Shown here piece by piece: positions 57,801-61,143 of a DNA stretch of 64,000 nucleotides. Each line of letters begins with the position of its first letter. Positions within the stretch are counted from its first letter, which is position 1. Both the position numbers and the translations under genes were made by a program. The notes beneath the pieces are model-generated. The model was not told the origin of the DNA. It worked only from the letters and a program-made list of their open reading frames with translations, and searched no databases. Source of the DNA: Chinchilla lanigera (lineage: Eukaryota > Chordata > Mammalia > Rodentia > Chinchillidae); the NCBI RefSeq assembly GCF_000276665.1, contig NW_004955425.1:20455393-20519392 (forward strand). The letters run 5' to 3'.

Positions 57801-58346
57801 TCACAGTTCTTTAGTACACCAGATTCTGATCTGCTTTTGACAAGCATTTTCTGACTTCTGCCCTCCCCTGGCTTGATACCATCCCCACTGCGCACACGCC
57901 CAGGGTCAGGTTAAGCCCACCTCGGTCTCCTTAGACAAGGCTAAAGGCTCGGGTCCTGTGATTGTCCTTTCAGGGAATGAAGACCTCAGCAACAACGGGG
58001 CTCTGCACCCAGCCAACTCCACCAGCAACCTGGCCACTAGTGAGCCTCAGGCAGCCCTACCCAGCCCCGAGCCTCCCTCTGCAGAGCAGCCCCCCAAACC
58101 CAAGCTCGAAGGGGTCCTGGTGAACCACAACGAGCCTCGCTCCAGCTCCAGGGCCGGGCTGCGTGTGCACTTCAACCTTCCTGAAGACGACAAGGGAAGC
58201 GAAGCGTCCTCCGAGGGGAACGTGGCGACCGCCTCCCAGACCAGGCCTGACTGCTTCCCGGAGAGGTTCAACGGGCAGGCAGTGAAAAGCCCGGAGCCGT
58301 CCTCCCCTGTCAAGGAGCCCCCTCCAGTGCTGGCCAAGCCCAAACT
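15655..58346 (+). CDS. MYPN: MYPN, myopalladin, spliced, 5' part of the coding sequence (9 exons in window)
   Basis: Myopalladin is a sarcomeric Z-line/I-band scaffold of striated muscle. From family knowledge, it links nebulin or nebulette to alpha-actinin, binds the ankyrin-repeat protein CARP near its N-terminus, and carries five Ig domains. The coding pieces are 15655-16368, 36960-37135, 39645-39696, 42371-42485, 43619-43690, 53047-53188, 55885-55908, 57225-57341 and 57974-58346. All eight junctions keep the frame with AG acceptors and GT donors. Recognition rests on the start [19 protein letters not shown], the Ig stretches [13 protein letters not shown] and [14 protein letters not shown], and the tail [16 protein letters not shown]. 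The paralogue palladin is excluded because its residues differ at these places. The product is partial: the 3' half, with Ig domains 3-5, lies outside. The first exon is interrupted by 420 N. Confidence 0.95.
15814..16233. other. Assembly gap (420 N) inside MYPN first coding exon
   Basis: 420 consecutive N. The flanks are extremely CpG-rich (CGAGCGCAGCCGCGCCGAGC before, CGGCGACCCGCGCTGCGAGG after). The frame is not preserved: 53 whole codons end at 15813 and the next in-frame codon starts at 16235. A correct gap would therefore have length 3k+2, and 420 is not of that form. Confidence 0.98.
16472..16605 (+). mobile_element. B1 SINE
   Basis: GGCCAGGTGCGGCGTGCGCC to ACTACGCAGTGAGAGAGAAA. Confidence 0.85.
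16622..17215 (+). mobile_element. LINE-1 3' end (ORF2 tail and 3' UTR), sense
   Basis: The 16640-16770 region encodes the ORF2 tail [14 protein letters not shown]...[11 protein letters not shown] followed by MEYYSAVK. The 3' UTR follows. Positions 17045-17110 match, inverted, the 3' UTR units at 49310-49930 and 8795-8925. Confidence 0.8.
17478..17702 (-). mobile_element. B1-ID composite SINE, antisense, split by an inverted 45-bp insertion
   Basis: ID part 17478-17530 (GTATTGGGGGTTGATTACAG, GAGCTACATCCCCAGGCC). B1 part 17543-17702 (GAGGCAGGGTTTCATTAGTT to ATACCACCATACCTGGTGCC). The B1 part is interrupted at 17626-17670 by sequence copied from 18019-18063. Confidence 0.75.
17626..17670 (-). 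repeat. 45-bp inverted copy of 18019-18063 inserted in a B1 SINE
   Basis: Reverse-complementing 18019-18063 gives this segment with one mismatch (44/45). It splits an antisense B1 between CCTCCCAGAG and CTGGGATTACAG. These are adjacent in normal B1 copies, apart from a few bases. Confidence 0.95.
17762..17838 (+). mobile_element. ID SINE
   Basis: GGGCCAGGGATATAGCTCAG to TTTGATTCCCAGTACC; target duplication TATGT(G/A)TTG. Confidence 0.88.
18019..18063 (+). repeat. Probable source of the 45-bp inverted copy
   Basis: Unique sequence between an ID SINE and the MaLR 5' LTR. It matches the reverse complement of 17626-17670 at 44/45. Confidence 0.93.
18582..19256 (+). pseudogene. Open stretch in MaLR internal region (possible degenerate gag-like remnant)
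   Basis: A 224-codon frame without stop lies between the 5' LTR and the ID insertion. The composition is Lys/Glu-rich with several cysteines. No zinc knuckle, protease or polymerase motif is visible. MaLR internals are generally regarded as non-coding or as fossils of a gag-like frame. I infer a chance-preserved remnant rather than a working gene. Confidence 0.35.
19272..19366 (+). mobile_element. ID SINE, young, inside MaLR
   Basis: GGGGCTGGGGATTTAGCTCA to CCTGGTACCAG and an A tract; target duplication ATTTGCTCCTCAG. Confidence 0.93.
19955..20090 (+). mobile_element. B1 SINE
   Basis: AGCCAGGTGTGGCACACACC to GAGAGACCCTATTTCCAGGA. Confidence 0.88.
20090..20196 (+). repeat. (GGAA)n microsatellite in the tail of a B1 SINE
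   Basis: About 25 GGAA units with a few GGGA and AAGA variants, grown from the A-rich tail of the preceding B1. GGAA is the core of ETS-factor sites. Confidence 0.95.
20335..20443 (-). mobile_element. ID SINE, antisense
   Basis: TTGGTACTGGGGGTCAAACT to GAGCTGCATCCCCGGCCC. Confidence 0.88.
20802..20947 (+). mobile_element. B1 SINE
   Basis: AAGCCAGGCATGGTGTCACA to CAAAATCCGGTTGCAAAAAA. Confidence 0.85.
21077..21205 (+). mobile_element. B1 SINE
   Basis: GTCAAACACAATGATTCACA to GAGATTCTGTCACAAAAAAA. Confidence 0.82.
21210..21960. other. Intronic non-repetitive sequence, GC-moderate
   Basis: No exon or repeat is recognised. GC-richer parts at 21400-21500 and 21690-21860. Confidence 0.4.
21970..22100 (+). 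mobile_element. B1 SINE
   Basis: AGCTGGGTGGTGTGCACCTG to AACACCATCTCAAGAAACAA. Confidence 0.85.
22781..22965 (+). mobile_element. B1 SINE
   Basis: AGCTGGGCGTGGTGGTGCAC to GAGACCCTGTCTCAAAAAAG with an AAAAT tail; contains the duplicated middle (GCCTGAGCTGCATAGTGAGA). Confidence 0.92.
23640..23795 (-). mobile_element. LINE-2 3' end, antisense
   Basis: TTCACTCACTCAGCCAATGA, CATGTGCCATGCACC and CATTCTCTGCCCTTGTGTGG. Confidence 0.55.
23885..24050 (+). mobile_element. B1 SINE, young
   Basis: GCCGGGTGTGGTGGCACATG to GAGATCCTGTCTCAAAAAAG; target duplication AATGACTCCGA. Confidence 0.92.
24773..24848 (+). mobile_element. ID SINE
   Basis: GGGGCCAGGGATGTAGCTCA to TTTGATTCCTGGTACC. Confidence 0.9.
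24846..24889 (+). repeat. (AAT)n microsatellite in ID tail
   Basis: A run of ATA/AAT triplets grown from the 3' end (TACCAAAATAAT) of the ID SINE at 24773. Confidence 0.95.
25157..25236 (-). mobile_element. ID SINE, antisense
   Basis: TTACTGGGAATTGAACTCAG to GAGCTATATCTCCAACCCC. Confidence 0.85.
25540..25738 (+). mobile_element. B1-ID composite SINE (B1-dID type)
   Basis: B1 part GCCAGGAATGGTGGTGTACA to GCAAGAATTTGATTCAAATT; ID part from 25672 (GGACTGGTGCAGTGGTAAAG to GGGTTCAATTCTCAATACTC). Confidence 0.7.
25853..25968 (+). mobile_element. B1 SINE
   Basis: AGCTGGGCATGGTGGCACAC to GAGACCCCGTCTCAAAATAA. Confidence 0.9.
26440..26500 (-). mobile_element. ID fragment, antisense
   Basis: GTGGGGATTCAGCATGCTCT, CCACCCAGCTAAACTCCTAG. 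Confidence 0.45.
26918..27053 (-). mobile_element. B1 SINE, antisense
   Basis: GGTCAGGCTGGCTTTGAATT to GACAGGCATGTACCTCCACA. Confidence 0.82.
27065..27141 (-). mobile_element. ID SINE, antisense
   Basis: TTGTACCAGGAATTGAACTC to GAGCTCTATCCCCAG; target duplication TTGGA(C/T)ATTGAATTTT. Confidence 0.9.
27379..27458 (+). mobile_element. ID SINE
   Basis: TCCGGGGATGTAGCTCAGCG to TTCGATTCCTGGTACC; target duplication ATTTTG(T/C)TTAG. Confidence 0.9.
27460..28210. other. Intronic unique sequence
   Basis: No recognisable gene or repeat. Confidence 0.4.
28212..28375 (-). mobile_element. ID-like SINE, antisense, split by a pentanucleotide expansion
   Basis: ATACTGGGACTGGAATTCAG on the left, GTGCTGTACCACTGATTTAC and AGCCCCAG on the right. 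Confidence 0.6.
28241..28327 (+). repeat. (GGCTT)n / (TTTGC)n pentanucleotide repeat
   Basis: Nine GGCTT-type units pass into about nine GCTTT-type units. The array lies inside an old antisense ID SINE whose two halves are at 28212-28240 and 28330-28375. Confidence 0.9.
28466..28585 (+). mobile_element. B1 SINE
   Basis: AGCTGGGCCTGGTGGCACAT to GACCCAGTCTCAAAAAAACA. Confidence 0.9.
29108..29290 (-). mobile_element. LINE-2 3' end, antisense
   Basis: TTGTTCACTCCGTAACAATT, GTCCAGCACTCACTG and GGAACTAGGCCAGGTACTCG. Confidence 0.5.
29372..29533 (-). mobile_element. B1 SINE, antisense
   Basis: GAGACAGGTTCTCGCTATGC to GTGCACCCCCACGCCTGGCT; target duplication TAGTCTTTA. Confidence 0.92.
29540..30960. 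other. Intronic unique sequence with GC-rich stretch 30260-30700
   Basis: Overlapping frames of 111 and 128 codons on opposite strands follow from the high GC and lack domains. No splice-bounded conserved exon is seen. Confidence 0.4.
30968..32285 (+). mobile_element. hAT-Charlie DNA transposon fossil (about 1.3 kb)
   Basis: The left end is CCAGTGATTCTCAGACTTTG with CAGGACCCCATACAGTTATA. Internal landmarks are GCCCAAGAGAGCTTTTGTTT, GCTGGATTCTCATATGTGCT and AAATGTCAGCAAAGTGGAAA. The right end is ACTTTGGGAACCGCTGG, an imperfect inverted copy of the left end. It has no transposase frame. Confidence 0.5.
32645..32728 (-). mobile_element. Possible ID-like SINE, antisense
   Basis: TTGGTAATGGAGTTTGACGC, GCTGGGCAAGCCCTCGAACA; decayed. 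Confidence 0.35.
33440..33555 (-). mobile_element. Old B1-like SINE, antisense
   Basis: AGACAAGGTCTTGCTAAGTT to GAACTGGAATTACAGGCGGG. Confidence 0.65.
33927..34092 (-). mobile_element. B1 SINE, young, antisense
   Basis: Long T tract, GAGACAGGGTCTTGCTATAC to GCATGCGCCACCACACCTGA; target duplication ATGCTCACC. Confidence 0.92.
34130..34325 (-). mobile_element. LINE-2 3' end, antisense
   Basis: CTACCTGCCATGTGCCAGGG, GTGCACTCTTGTGGGCTGCA, CAATCCAGTGAGGG and GACAAAGTAAATACATAAAA. Confidence 0.5.
35386..35811 (+). mobile_element. Solo LTR, ERVL-MaLR (MLT1/MST-like)
   Basis: Characteristic parts are CTACGGCTGCCACAACAAAT, ATTACCACAAACTGGGTGAC, TTAGGGCCCATCC, TTACATCTGCAAGAC and the end GACATAATCTGCCCCATAA. 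A 14-bp unit (ATCCTACCGACCC) is triplicated near 35654-35695. No internal region is present. Orientation is tentative. Confidence 0.6.
35820..36275 (-). mobile_element. Old LINE-1 3' fragment, antisense
   Basis: GTGATGGACATTTGATTTGT, CCAACAAGTGGGTTTTTGGG and TATATTCTCACTAACAATGC are typical of antisense L1M 3' ends. Confidence 0.5.
36830..36912 (+). repeat. 46-bp tandem duplication upstream of MYPN second coding exon
   Basis: The 37-bp segments 36830-36866 and 36876-36912, offset by 46 bp, both start TTCTTCTTAG and contain ATCTGGAGCC and GTTATT. A few substitutions separate them. Each copy carries an acceptor-like TTCTTCTTAG. Confidence 0.85.
36960..37135 (+). CDS. MYPN: MYPN second coding exon (second half of Ig domain 1)
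   Basis: The exon encodes W-Y-C-E-G-K-E-L through the end of Ig domain 1, including the domain's second cysteine in the [11 protein letters not shown] motif, then SAEIYIEG. The DxGxYxC motif is the hallmark of I-set Ig folds. The acceptor is TTCGTTGTAG and the donor is GAAG|GTAAAG. The first base completes the Arg codon from the previous exon and the last base starts a Gly codon. The length of 176 nt fits this phase (1 + 58 codons + 1). A 46-bp tandem duplication containing extra TTCTTCTTAG acceptor-like sites lies 48-130 bp upstream. Confidence 0.97.
37190..37345 (+). mobile_element. B1 SINE, 55 bp downstream of a MYPN exon
   Basis: GCTGGCACACACCTGTAATG to GAGGCCCTTTCTCAAAACCA. Confidence 0.82.
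37360..37530 (-). mobile_element. LINE-2 3' end, antisense
   Basis: AATAAACATTTATTAAGAGC, GGGGCAGTGGAGATATTGCA and TACATTATAATGGGAGAAAC. Confidence 0.5.
37562..37705 (+). mobile_element. B1 SINE, 5'-truncated
   Basis: GATGCAGGAGGATCATTACA to GAGACCCTGTCTCAAGAAAA with an AAAG-rich tail. Confidence 0.82.
38172..38279 (+). mobile_element. ID SINE, young
   Basis: GAGTTGGGGATTTAGCTCAG to TTCAATTCCCGGTACCGG; target duplication GAGA(A/G)TATACAGCTGGG. Confidence 0.92.
39070..39430 (-). mobile_element. LINE-1 3' UTR fragment, antisense
   Basis: A long pyrimidine tract (TTCCCTTCTTTCCTTTTGCC) is followed by CCCATTTGAACATTTTTTTC and AATATCTATTATACATTTTG. It matches 49960-50130 of the larger LINE-1. 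Confidence 0.65.
39645..39696 (+). CDS. MYPN: MYPN third coding exon (Ser/Asp linker after Ig1)
   Basis: This 52-nt exon encodes [17 protein letters not shown] and two bases of the next Arg. The acceptor follows a pyrimidine tract (TTTTTATTTCTCCAG) and the donor is CG|GTAATC. The acidic Ser-rich linker matches the position of the palladin-family SSTDSDSE linker after the first Ig domain. The frame is continuous on both sides. It is too short to stand out as an open reading frame and was found by following the splice phase. Confidence 0.95.
39781..39945 (+). mobile_element. B1-ID composite SINE
   Basis: B1 part GGCCGGGCGAGGTGGTGCAC to CACCTTGTCTCAAAATAAAA; ID part GGGCTGTGGCTGTACTCCGG to CAATCCCAGTACC (shortened). 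Confidence 0.7.
40390..40600 (-). mobile_element. LINE-2 3' end, antisense
   Basis: CATCCATTCATCACC, TGAGCACTCACTCTGCCCCA, GGTGCTGTGCCAGACCC and CTTCAAGAGGCTCACACTCT. Confidence 0.55.
40612..40633. repeat. Perfect 9-bp inverted repeat (hairpin, 4-nt loop)
   Basis: GGATTACAC, loop ACAA, GTGTAATCC. Partial direct copies of the arm follow (GGATTACACAC at 40635, GGGATTGCACAC at 40655). Confidence 0.8.
40755..40940 (-). mobile_element. B1-ID composite SINE, antisense
   Basis: ID part ACTGGAGATTGAATCCAGAG (40767); B1 part GAGACAGTCTTCCTAAATTG to CATCATGCCCAGCTC. Confidence 0.65.
41433..41560 (+). mobile_element. B1 SINE, 5' end decayed
   Basis: GGCCCGTAATCCCAGCACTT to GAGTGAGACCCCTTTGGTAT. Confidence 0.8.
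41800..41930 (-). mobile_element. B1 SINE, antisense
   Basis: GACACAGGGTCTCACTATGT to GTGTGCACTGTCACACCCTG. Confidence 0.85.
42371..42485 (+). CDS. MYPN: MYPN fourth coding exon (Pro/Ala-rich linker)
   Basis: The acceptor is CATTTCTCAG. The exon encodes [15 protein letters not shown], a Pro/Ala-rich stretch, then [13 protein letters not shown], and ends in phase 0 at CAGCAG|GTACAG. It is a low-complexity interdomain linker between Ig domains 1 and 2 with no catalytic or binding motif that I can define. The proline run is slightly alanine-enriched compared with my recollection of the human protein. That is within normal variation for such linkers. Confidence 0.95.
43441..43528 (+). mobile_element. 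ID SINE, young
   Basis: GGCTGGGGATATAGCTCAAC to TTTGATTCCTGGTACC; target duplication ATTTTATACATCA. It lies 91 bp upstream of a MYPN exon. Confidence 0.92.
43619..43690 (+). CDS. MYPN: MYPN fifth coding exon (start of Ig domain 2)
   Basis: This 72-nt phase 0/0 exon encodes [17 protein letters not shown] followed by AAPVFTK. The terminal APVFTK is the A strand that opens the second I-set Ig domain. The acceptor is CCCTTCTAACAG and the donor is AAAG|GTAATC. A 9.4-kb intron follows. A symmetric 24-codon exon could be skipped without frameshift, but skipping would remove the Ig2 A strand. Confidence 0.96.
43930..44122 (-). mobile_element. B1-ID composite SINE, antisense
   Basis: ID part AGTACTGGGGATGGGTCTCA to TGAGTTATATCCCCAGC; B1 part GAGATAGGGTCCTGCTAAAT to CACACACACCAAGC. 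Confidence 0.7.
44763..44955 (+). mobile_element. MER5-type hAT-Charlie MITE
   Basis: Starts CAGTGGTTATCAGCCATGGT, has GTCCGGAGACACTTTTGGCT, CCACAACTGAAGACATCC, AATGCAGCTAAACC and CCCCAAATGTCAATTGTGTT, and ends at GAAGCTGAAAAGTTCTAGG. Confidence 0.7.
45287..45309 (+). repeat. (GT)n microsatellite, short
   Basis: About eleven GT units. Confidence 0.85.
45738..45790 (+). mobile_element. ID 3' fragment
   Basis: AATAGCAAGCATGAGGCCCT, AGGTTCAAGCCCCAGCATCC. Confidence 0.5.
46514..46705. other. Assembly gap (192 N) in intron
   Basis: 192 consecutive N in the intron before the sixth coding exon. The right flank is the 5' end of an antisense B1 SINE (46706-46768), so the missing sequence probably includes the rest of that SINE and its T-tract. 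Confidence 0.97.
46706..46768 (-). mobile_element. B1 SINE, antisense, rest lost in assembly gap
   Basis: GATCCTCCTGCCTCAGCCTC to GTGTGCCACCATGCCCTGC. Confidence 0.85.
46915..47000 (-). mobile_element. ID SINE, antisense
   Basis: GTACTGGGGTGGAGCCCAGG to GGGCTACACCCCAGCCC. Confidence 0.75.
47171..47300 (+). promoter_or_regulatory. Intronic E-box/TATA cluster, possible alternative muscle promoter
   Basis: Two MyoD-type E-boxes CAGCTG (47179-47184 and 47221-47226) flank a GC-rich block. They are followed by TATATAA at 47290-47296 in the context CCATTATATAACC, which also resembles an imperfect CArG box. No repeat was recognised in this segment. The combination resembles muscle promoters, but the start site and exon are unknown. 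Confidence 0.25.
48076..48412 (-). mobile_element. Solo LTR, ERVL-MaLR (MST/THE1-type), antisense
   Basis: It opens with GTGTATTAGTCTGTTTGGGG, ACTATAAAGAAATTCCTGAG and TCACAGTTTTAGAGGCTCAG. It continues to the CTCCTACAGTTCC and CCAACACGTG segments, the reverse complement of a MaLR LTR. No internal region is present. Confidence 0.6.
48420..49220. other. Intronic unique sequence
   Basis: No gene or repeat is recognised between the MaLR LTR and the LINE-1 3' end. Confidence 0.4.
49225..51620 (-). mobile_element. LINE-1, 5'-truncated, antisense (ORF2 3' part plus 3' UTR)
   Basis: On the minus strand, 51529-51281 reads as the ORF2 segment [20 protein letters not shown], and 50552-50229 reads as the ORF2 C-terminus ([38 protein letters not shown]). 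To the left is the 3' UTR with its polypurine tract (pyrimidine-rich on +, 49955-50040) and two to three tandem units of about 150-250 bp (49310-49930). Frameshifts and stops between the two frames show it is dead. The 5' end is lost within ORF2 near 51620. Confidence 0.85.
51916..52070 (+). mobile_element. B1 SINE
   Basis: AGCTGGGTTTGGTGGTGCAC to GAGATGTTGTCTCAAAAAAA. Confidence 0.88.
52580..52690 (+). mobile_element. ID SINE, older
   Basis: GGGCTGAGTTTGTGGCTTAG to GGGTTCAATCCCCAGCATCA. Confidence 0.75.
53047..53188 (+). CDS. MYPN: MYPN sixth coding exon (core of Ig domain 2)
   Basis: The acceptor is CTTCTCATTCTAG. The exon encodes [19 protein letters not shown], with the first Ig2 cysteine in VFECRVKG, then [11 protein letters not shown] with the invariant Ig tryptophan, then [10 protein letters not shown]. 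The donor is AAAAAA|GTAAGT. The last base begins a Lys codon completed by the 24-nt exon. The apparent ATG at its start is an internal Met codon, not an initiation site, because the upstream exon joins in frame. Confidence 0.97.
53330..53450 (-). mobile_element. Old LINE-1 or LINE-2 fragment
   Basis: TTTTAATTGATTTTTACTCA and ATTTCATGGACAGCTTTATA resemble antisense LINE 3' sequence. It probably continues at 53800-53960 across SINE insertions. Confidence 0.3.
53450..53622 (-). mobile_element. B1-ID composite SINE, antisense, decayed
   Basis: ID part GTCCTGGGGATTGAACTCAG; B1 part GGTCCTGCTGAGCCGCTAAA to GGCATCATACCTGG. Confidence 0.6.
53643..53790 (+). mobile_element. B1 SINE
   Basis: CACCAGGCATGGTGACACGT to GACCCTGTCTCAAACACAAC. 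Confidence 0.82.
53981..54090 (+). mobile_element. ID SINE, young
   Basis: GGGGCTGGGGATTTAGCTCA to TTCCCGGTACCAGAG and an A-rich tail; target duplication TACACATGGGCAA. Confidence 0.93.
54845..55075 (+). mobile_element. Old LINE-1 3' UTR fragment
   Basis: AGAATGGTTAGGTCAAGCTA and GTGCATTACCTCACATATTT are diagnostic of sense L1M 3' UTR. Confidence 0.55.
55178..55262 (-). mobile_element. LINE-2 3' end fragment, antisense
   Basis: AAACATTCATTGAGTGTCAC and AGCAGGCACTTGGAGGAATG. Confidence 0.35.
55437..55584 (+). mobile_element. B1 SINE
   Basis: GGCTGGGCATGGTGGCACAC to CCTTGTCTCAAAAAAAAAAG. Confidence 0.9.
55885..55908 (+). CDS. MYPN: MYPN seventh coding exon (24-nt microexon in Ig domain 2)
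   Basis: The acceptor tract TTTTTTTCCCTTTAG precedes 24 exonic bases. They complete a Lys codon, encode PRSMAEP and leave one base of the next Glu. The donor is CCAG|GTAAAG. The peptide sits in the loop between Ig2 strands, just before [10 protein letters not shown]. The exon is recognised by phase, by boundary signals and because the resulting peptide continues the myopalladin sequence exactly. At 24 nt it is short enough to be called a microexon. Confidence 0.95.
56560..56700 (-). mobile_element. LINE-1 3' UTR fragment, antisense (short)
   Basis: GTACATAATGATCTCATTCC and GGTACATGTACATAATGCAT resemble the start of the antisense 3' UTR at 3480 and 39100. Confidence 0.35.
57225..57341 (+). 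CDS. MYPN: MYPN eighth coding exon (end of Ig domain 2)
   Basis: The acceptor is CCTTGGTCTGTAG. The exon encodes [20 protein letters not shown], with the second Ig2 cysteine in FTCTASN, then [14 protein letters not shown]. The donor is AGAG|GTGGGC. The D-S-G-x-F-x-C motif replaces the commoner DxGxYxC, as expected for this family. The exon is GC- and CpG-rich (GCGGAGGATTCGGGC, ACGTGTACCGCGAGC), unlike the AT-rich introns around it. Confidence 0.96.
57485..57632 (-). mobile_element. B1 SINE, antisense
   Basis: GAGACAGGGTCTCGTTGTGT to GCATGCGCCCCCACGCCAGC. Confidence 0.88.
57974..58346 (+). CDS. MYPN: MYPN ninth coding exon in window (start of Ser/Pro-rich middle region)
   Basis: The acceptor is GTCCTTTCAG. 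The exon encodes [18 protein letters not shown], a Pro/Ser-rich stretch, [39 protein letters not shown] and the end [16 protein letters not shown]. The donor is AAACT|GTAAGT. The last Leu codon is split 2+1. [12 protein letters not shown] is nearly identical to the paralogous palladin motif. The region leads into the proline-rich segment that the family uses for SH3-type partners such as nebulin. The partner exon lies beyond, or close to, the right edge of the window. Confidence 0.96.
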
Positions 58347-58436
58347 GTAAGTAGGGATCAGAGTGGATAACGTGTGCATGTGAGCCTCTCTCGAATCTGA
58401 CCTTCTTAAAAATGGTGTTGAAAGAGGGGATTGCCG

Positions 58437-58511
58437 GGGGCTGGGGATTTAGCTCAGCAGCACAGCACCTGCCTGGCAAGCGCAAGGTCGTGAGTTCGAT
58501 TCCCGGTCCCG
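58437..58511 (+). mobile_element. ID SINE without A tail
   Basis: GGGGCTGGGGATTTAGCTCA to TCGATTCCCGGTCCCG, flanked by a perfect 17-bp target duplication (58420-58436 and 58512-58528). No poly-A lies between the body and the right copy. Confidence 0.9.
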
Positions 58512-58539
58512 GAAAGAGGGGATTGCCGAATGAAAAACA

Positions 58540-59950
58540 CACAGTGCACTGAGAAAGTGCATCCTGAGGCCTCCACAGTGCATGGTCACTGTCATCCTTG
58601 ATAAGCGATGCTGGCCTGGACTGTTGCATAGGCATTTGTCTAATGTTAGGGGCTCCAGGTAAAGCATTTCGTGCCCTTCCTCCAAAGCCCTTTCTTGTGT
58701 CTAATAATCTTTATCATCTGTCGTTTCACCCTGGCACTTTGCATTTCTGCTTCAGCCTGAGCTCTGGTGCTCACGATGGGAAGCTGGCTAGGGTTTCTCA
58801 GATACTCTGTGTGTTGCTGGCTGTGCAGTGGTAACTATAGTAGATCTTGTAAAATGTAATAGGATGAAAGAAGTCATGGTTTTCTGGCTAAACCCAGGCA
58901 CCTACTGTAGTTGTAGCCCGAACACTCTGGAGAGCCTCTGTCAGGGCCACATTGCAACATTTAATGCTCATTGAGAGCAAAGCAAATTCAGAGCATAATA
59001 CTGTGCTCTGCTTCATCCACACATCAAAATGATAGAGATTATGGCTGTGATTCCACAGACCTGTAAACGTCAACCTGAAAATCTGCAGCAACAGGGCTCC
59101 CTCTCTGTCTTGCTCAGTGCTGATCATCAGCTGTCACTGGGCACACACCTGACCTTGCTTAGTTTTGTTACAGAGCCAGGAATGTTTTGCCCACCACACA
59201 GCATGGCAGTCACTGAAATGCTGAGTTTCACAGAGCTTGCTCGTGGGGCAGATCGAGTCTCAAATCCATCAACCTAAGGATGGACTTCAGGGATAGCTAT
59301 AGGCTGGCGTGTGGGGAAGGTGACTGAACTTCCTAACCCTTACCATCAGCCAGGGCTTCAGAGCTTTGTCTGTGGTCACCTCAAAGCAAGCACCTAGGAG
59401 CAGGGGAAGTCTAGAGGGTTTGTTCTTTGGCTTTTTCTTTCTGCTATTATGTAGTGGTTTCCTCTGAAAAGCCAAAAAGCAAAGAGCAGGTGCTTTACTT
59501 GGGTTTTCCCCTGTTTCATTTTTATATTTTCACCACATAAAGCAAAATAATGGGTGTAAAATTCAATGTTATGGAACATCCCTCCAACCAAGTCTTATCC
59601 AGAAAGGTCTCAGTCCCCTCAAAGTTCTGCCAGTCACAGGAAGTAGGAATCTACTGAAACTAAAAAGAGGGGAAGAGGTTCTTGCAGGGATATATGGGTT
59701 GTGATCAAAATACAGAGAATGCTTACATATTAAAAATGTATCACAGTAAAAGATGCATTGCCATTAATCTCCCCCCCACTTCAAACACACCTATCCCATC
59801 ATTCCTGCCACTTTCTGAAGCAGTTCTAAACGTCCTCATTCACAAGAATCTTGATGAGGTATGACTAAAATTATGTGACTGCTGCTGCCAAGTGCCTCCA
59901 ACAGAAAAGCAATCGGTAAAAACATGATAGTGTCTCTTCCTTACCTTAGT
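58540..59950. other. Intronic unique sequence after the last MYPN exon
   Basis: Contains one copy of the 38-bp duplication (59437-59474). No exon is found. Confidence 0.4.
59437..59474 (+). repeat. 38-bp dispersed duplication, copy A
   Basis: It begins CTTTCTGCTATTATGTAGTG and matches 61144-61181 at 36/38, 1.7 kb away in the same orientation. Confidence 0.85.
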
Positions 59951-59956
59951 CACGGA

Positions 59957-60137
59957 GTCTGGCACCTCGTGACTTCTGCCTCTTCCCCAAAGTTAAAATG
60001 ACCATGAAGGGTGTTTTGAACTGCATCAGGACATCGAAGAGCCGTTACAGTGCAACTAAAGACACTAAAGAAGACTGCCAGAACTGCTGCGGACAGGGCC
60101 AAGAACAACGGGACAAGTGTGTGAAGCAAGGAGATTA
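59957..60137 (+). pseudogene. Mariner-type transposase C-terminal fossil
   Basis: The frame from 59960 reads LAPRDFCLFPKVKMTMKG and, about 35 codons on, EQRDKCVKQGD before a stop. This is like the C-terminus of Tc1/mariner transposases (LAPxDFxLFPxLK, xxRWxKCV). It lacks the N-terminal catalytic residues and is a short relic in the last intron. Confidence 0.5.
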
Positions 60138-60139
60138 AT

Positions 60140-61140
60140 AGCAACATGTCCTTTACTCTGACAAATTTTTAAAATTTAAGCACAGGCCATCTTTTTCAAT
60201 CACACCAAGCCCTGCAGGAGAGTGGGAGAGTGGAAGCTAGTTTTTCCGGCTGTCACTCAGGGATCACGTGGTCCTCCCAGCCTCTGTCCACACAGCTGGC
60301 TCATTGTCCATCTCAACATCACACCTCTTTTCCTGCATCTGCTCCATTTTGTCCTTTGCTGGCTCATCAGTCCAGCTGTGGTCCCTCGTGGCCATGTGCC
60401 CCCTCCACATCATGACCCAGGTCAAACACCACTCAGGTGATCAGCACTTGATTCCCAATCCCAATTGCTATATCCTGCTCAGGTGACCACCCCACCAGTT
60501 AGCTGTGCAGAGGATTTGTTTTTGGAAGGAAAAGGAGGTGCATGGATCACATCAGGAACTCTCAGAGAAGGGAGTTGTTGGGGATAAGTAACCCCAAACA
60601 ACCTTCTGGGGATTACCTTCTTTGTAGAGTTTTCTCTTACCCTGAGCTATATTGGGAGCTATCAGGTATGTCAGTTATGGTTGAGTTTCATAATCCAGAA
60701 AACCCAAAGCAACAGGAGTTAAACTCAGGAGGGTTTTTCTTCTCTCACATAAAGGAAGCAGACAGTGTCTGGGACTGTTTCAGTGGTTCCATCATCATTG
60801 TGAACGAGGCTCCTATCTTCCTGCTCTGCCATGCACAGCACTGGCTTCTTCTCCAGGGCCCTCCCGGTCCAAGGTGCTGGCAGTGATCTCATTGTCACAT
60901 CTTTCTTTCAAATCAGAAATTTCAAACCGGCTTCATTTCAGCAGAACTCTCACTCTTGATGTTGGAAGCCTTCTTGGAGGTCTCATCTGAAATCTCCTTA
61001 TTCCTCATTGGCTGATTTAGTCACGTGGTACACTAACCGCCAAGGGGGCTGAGATTGTCTTCAGCCGCACACATTACCCCTGTACAGAGGAAAAACTAAG
61101 TAGTGATGTCTGCTGTAGGAGAATTACAGTTACTGAGAAA
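60140..61140. other. Intronic unique sequence
   Basis: A 114-codon frame at 60542-60886 has no domain and no splice context linking it to MYPN. It is probably chance. Confidence 0.4.
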
Positions 61141-61143
61141 ACT

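Noticed and set aside
36916..58350. Assignment of the Ig exons to palladin (PALLD)
   Set aside because: The first-exon start, the linker [12 protein letters not shown], the second Ig and the [14 protein letters not shown] stretch fit myopalladin. Palladin differs in each.
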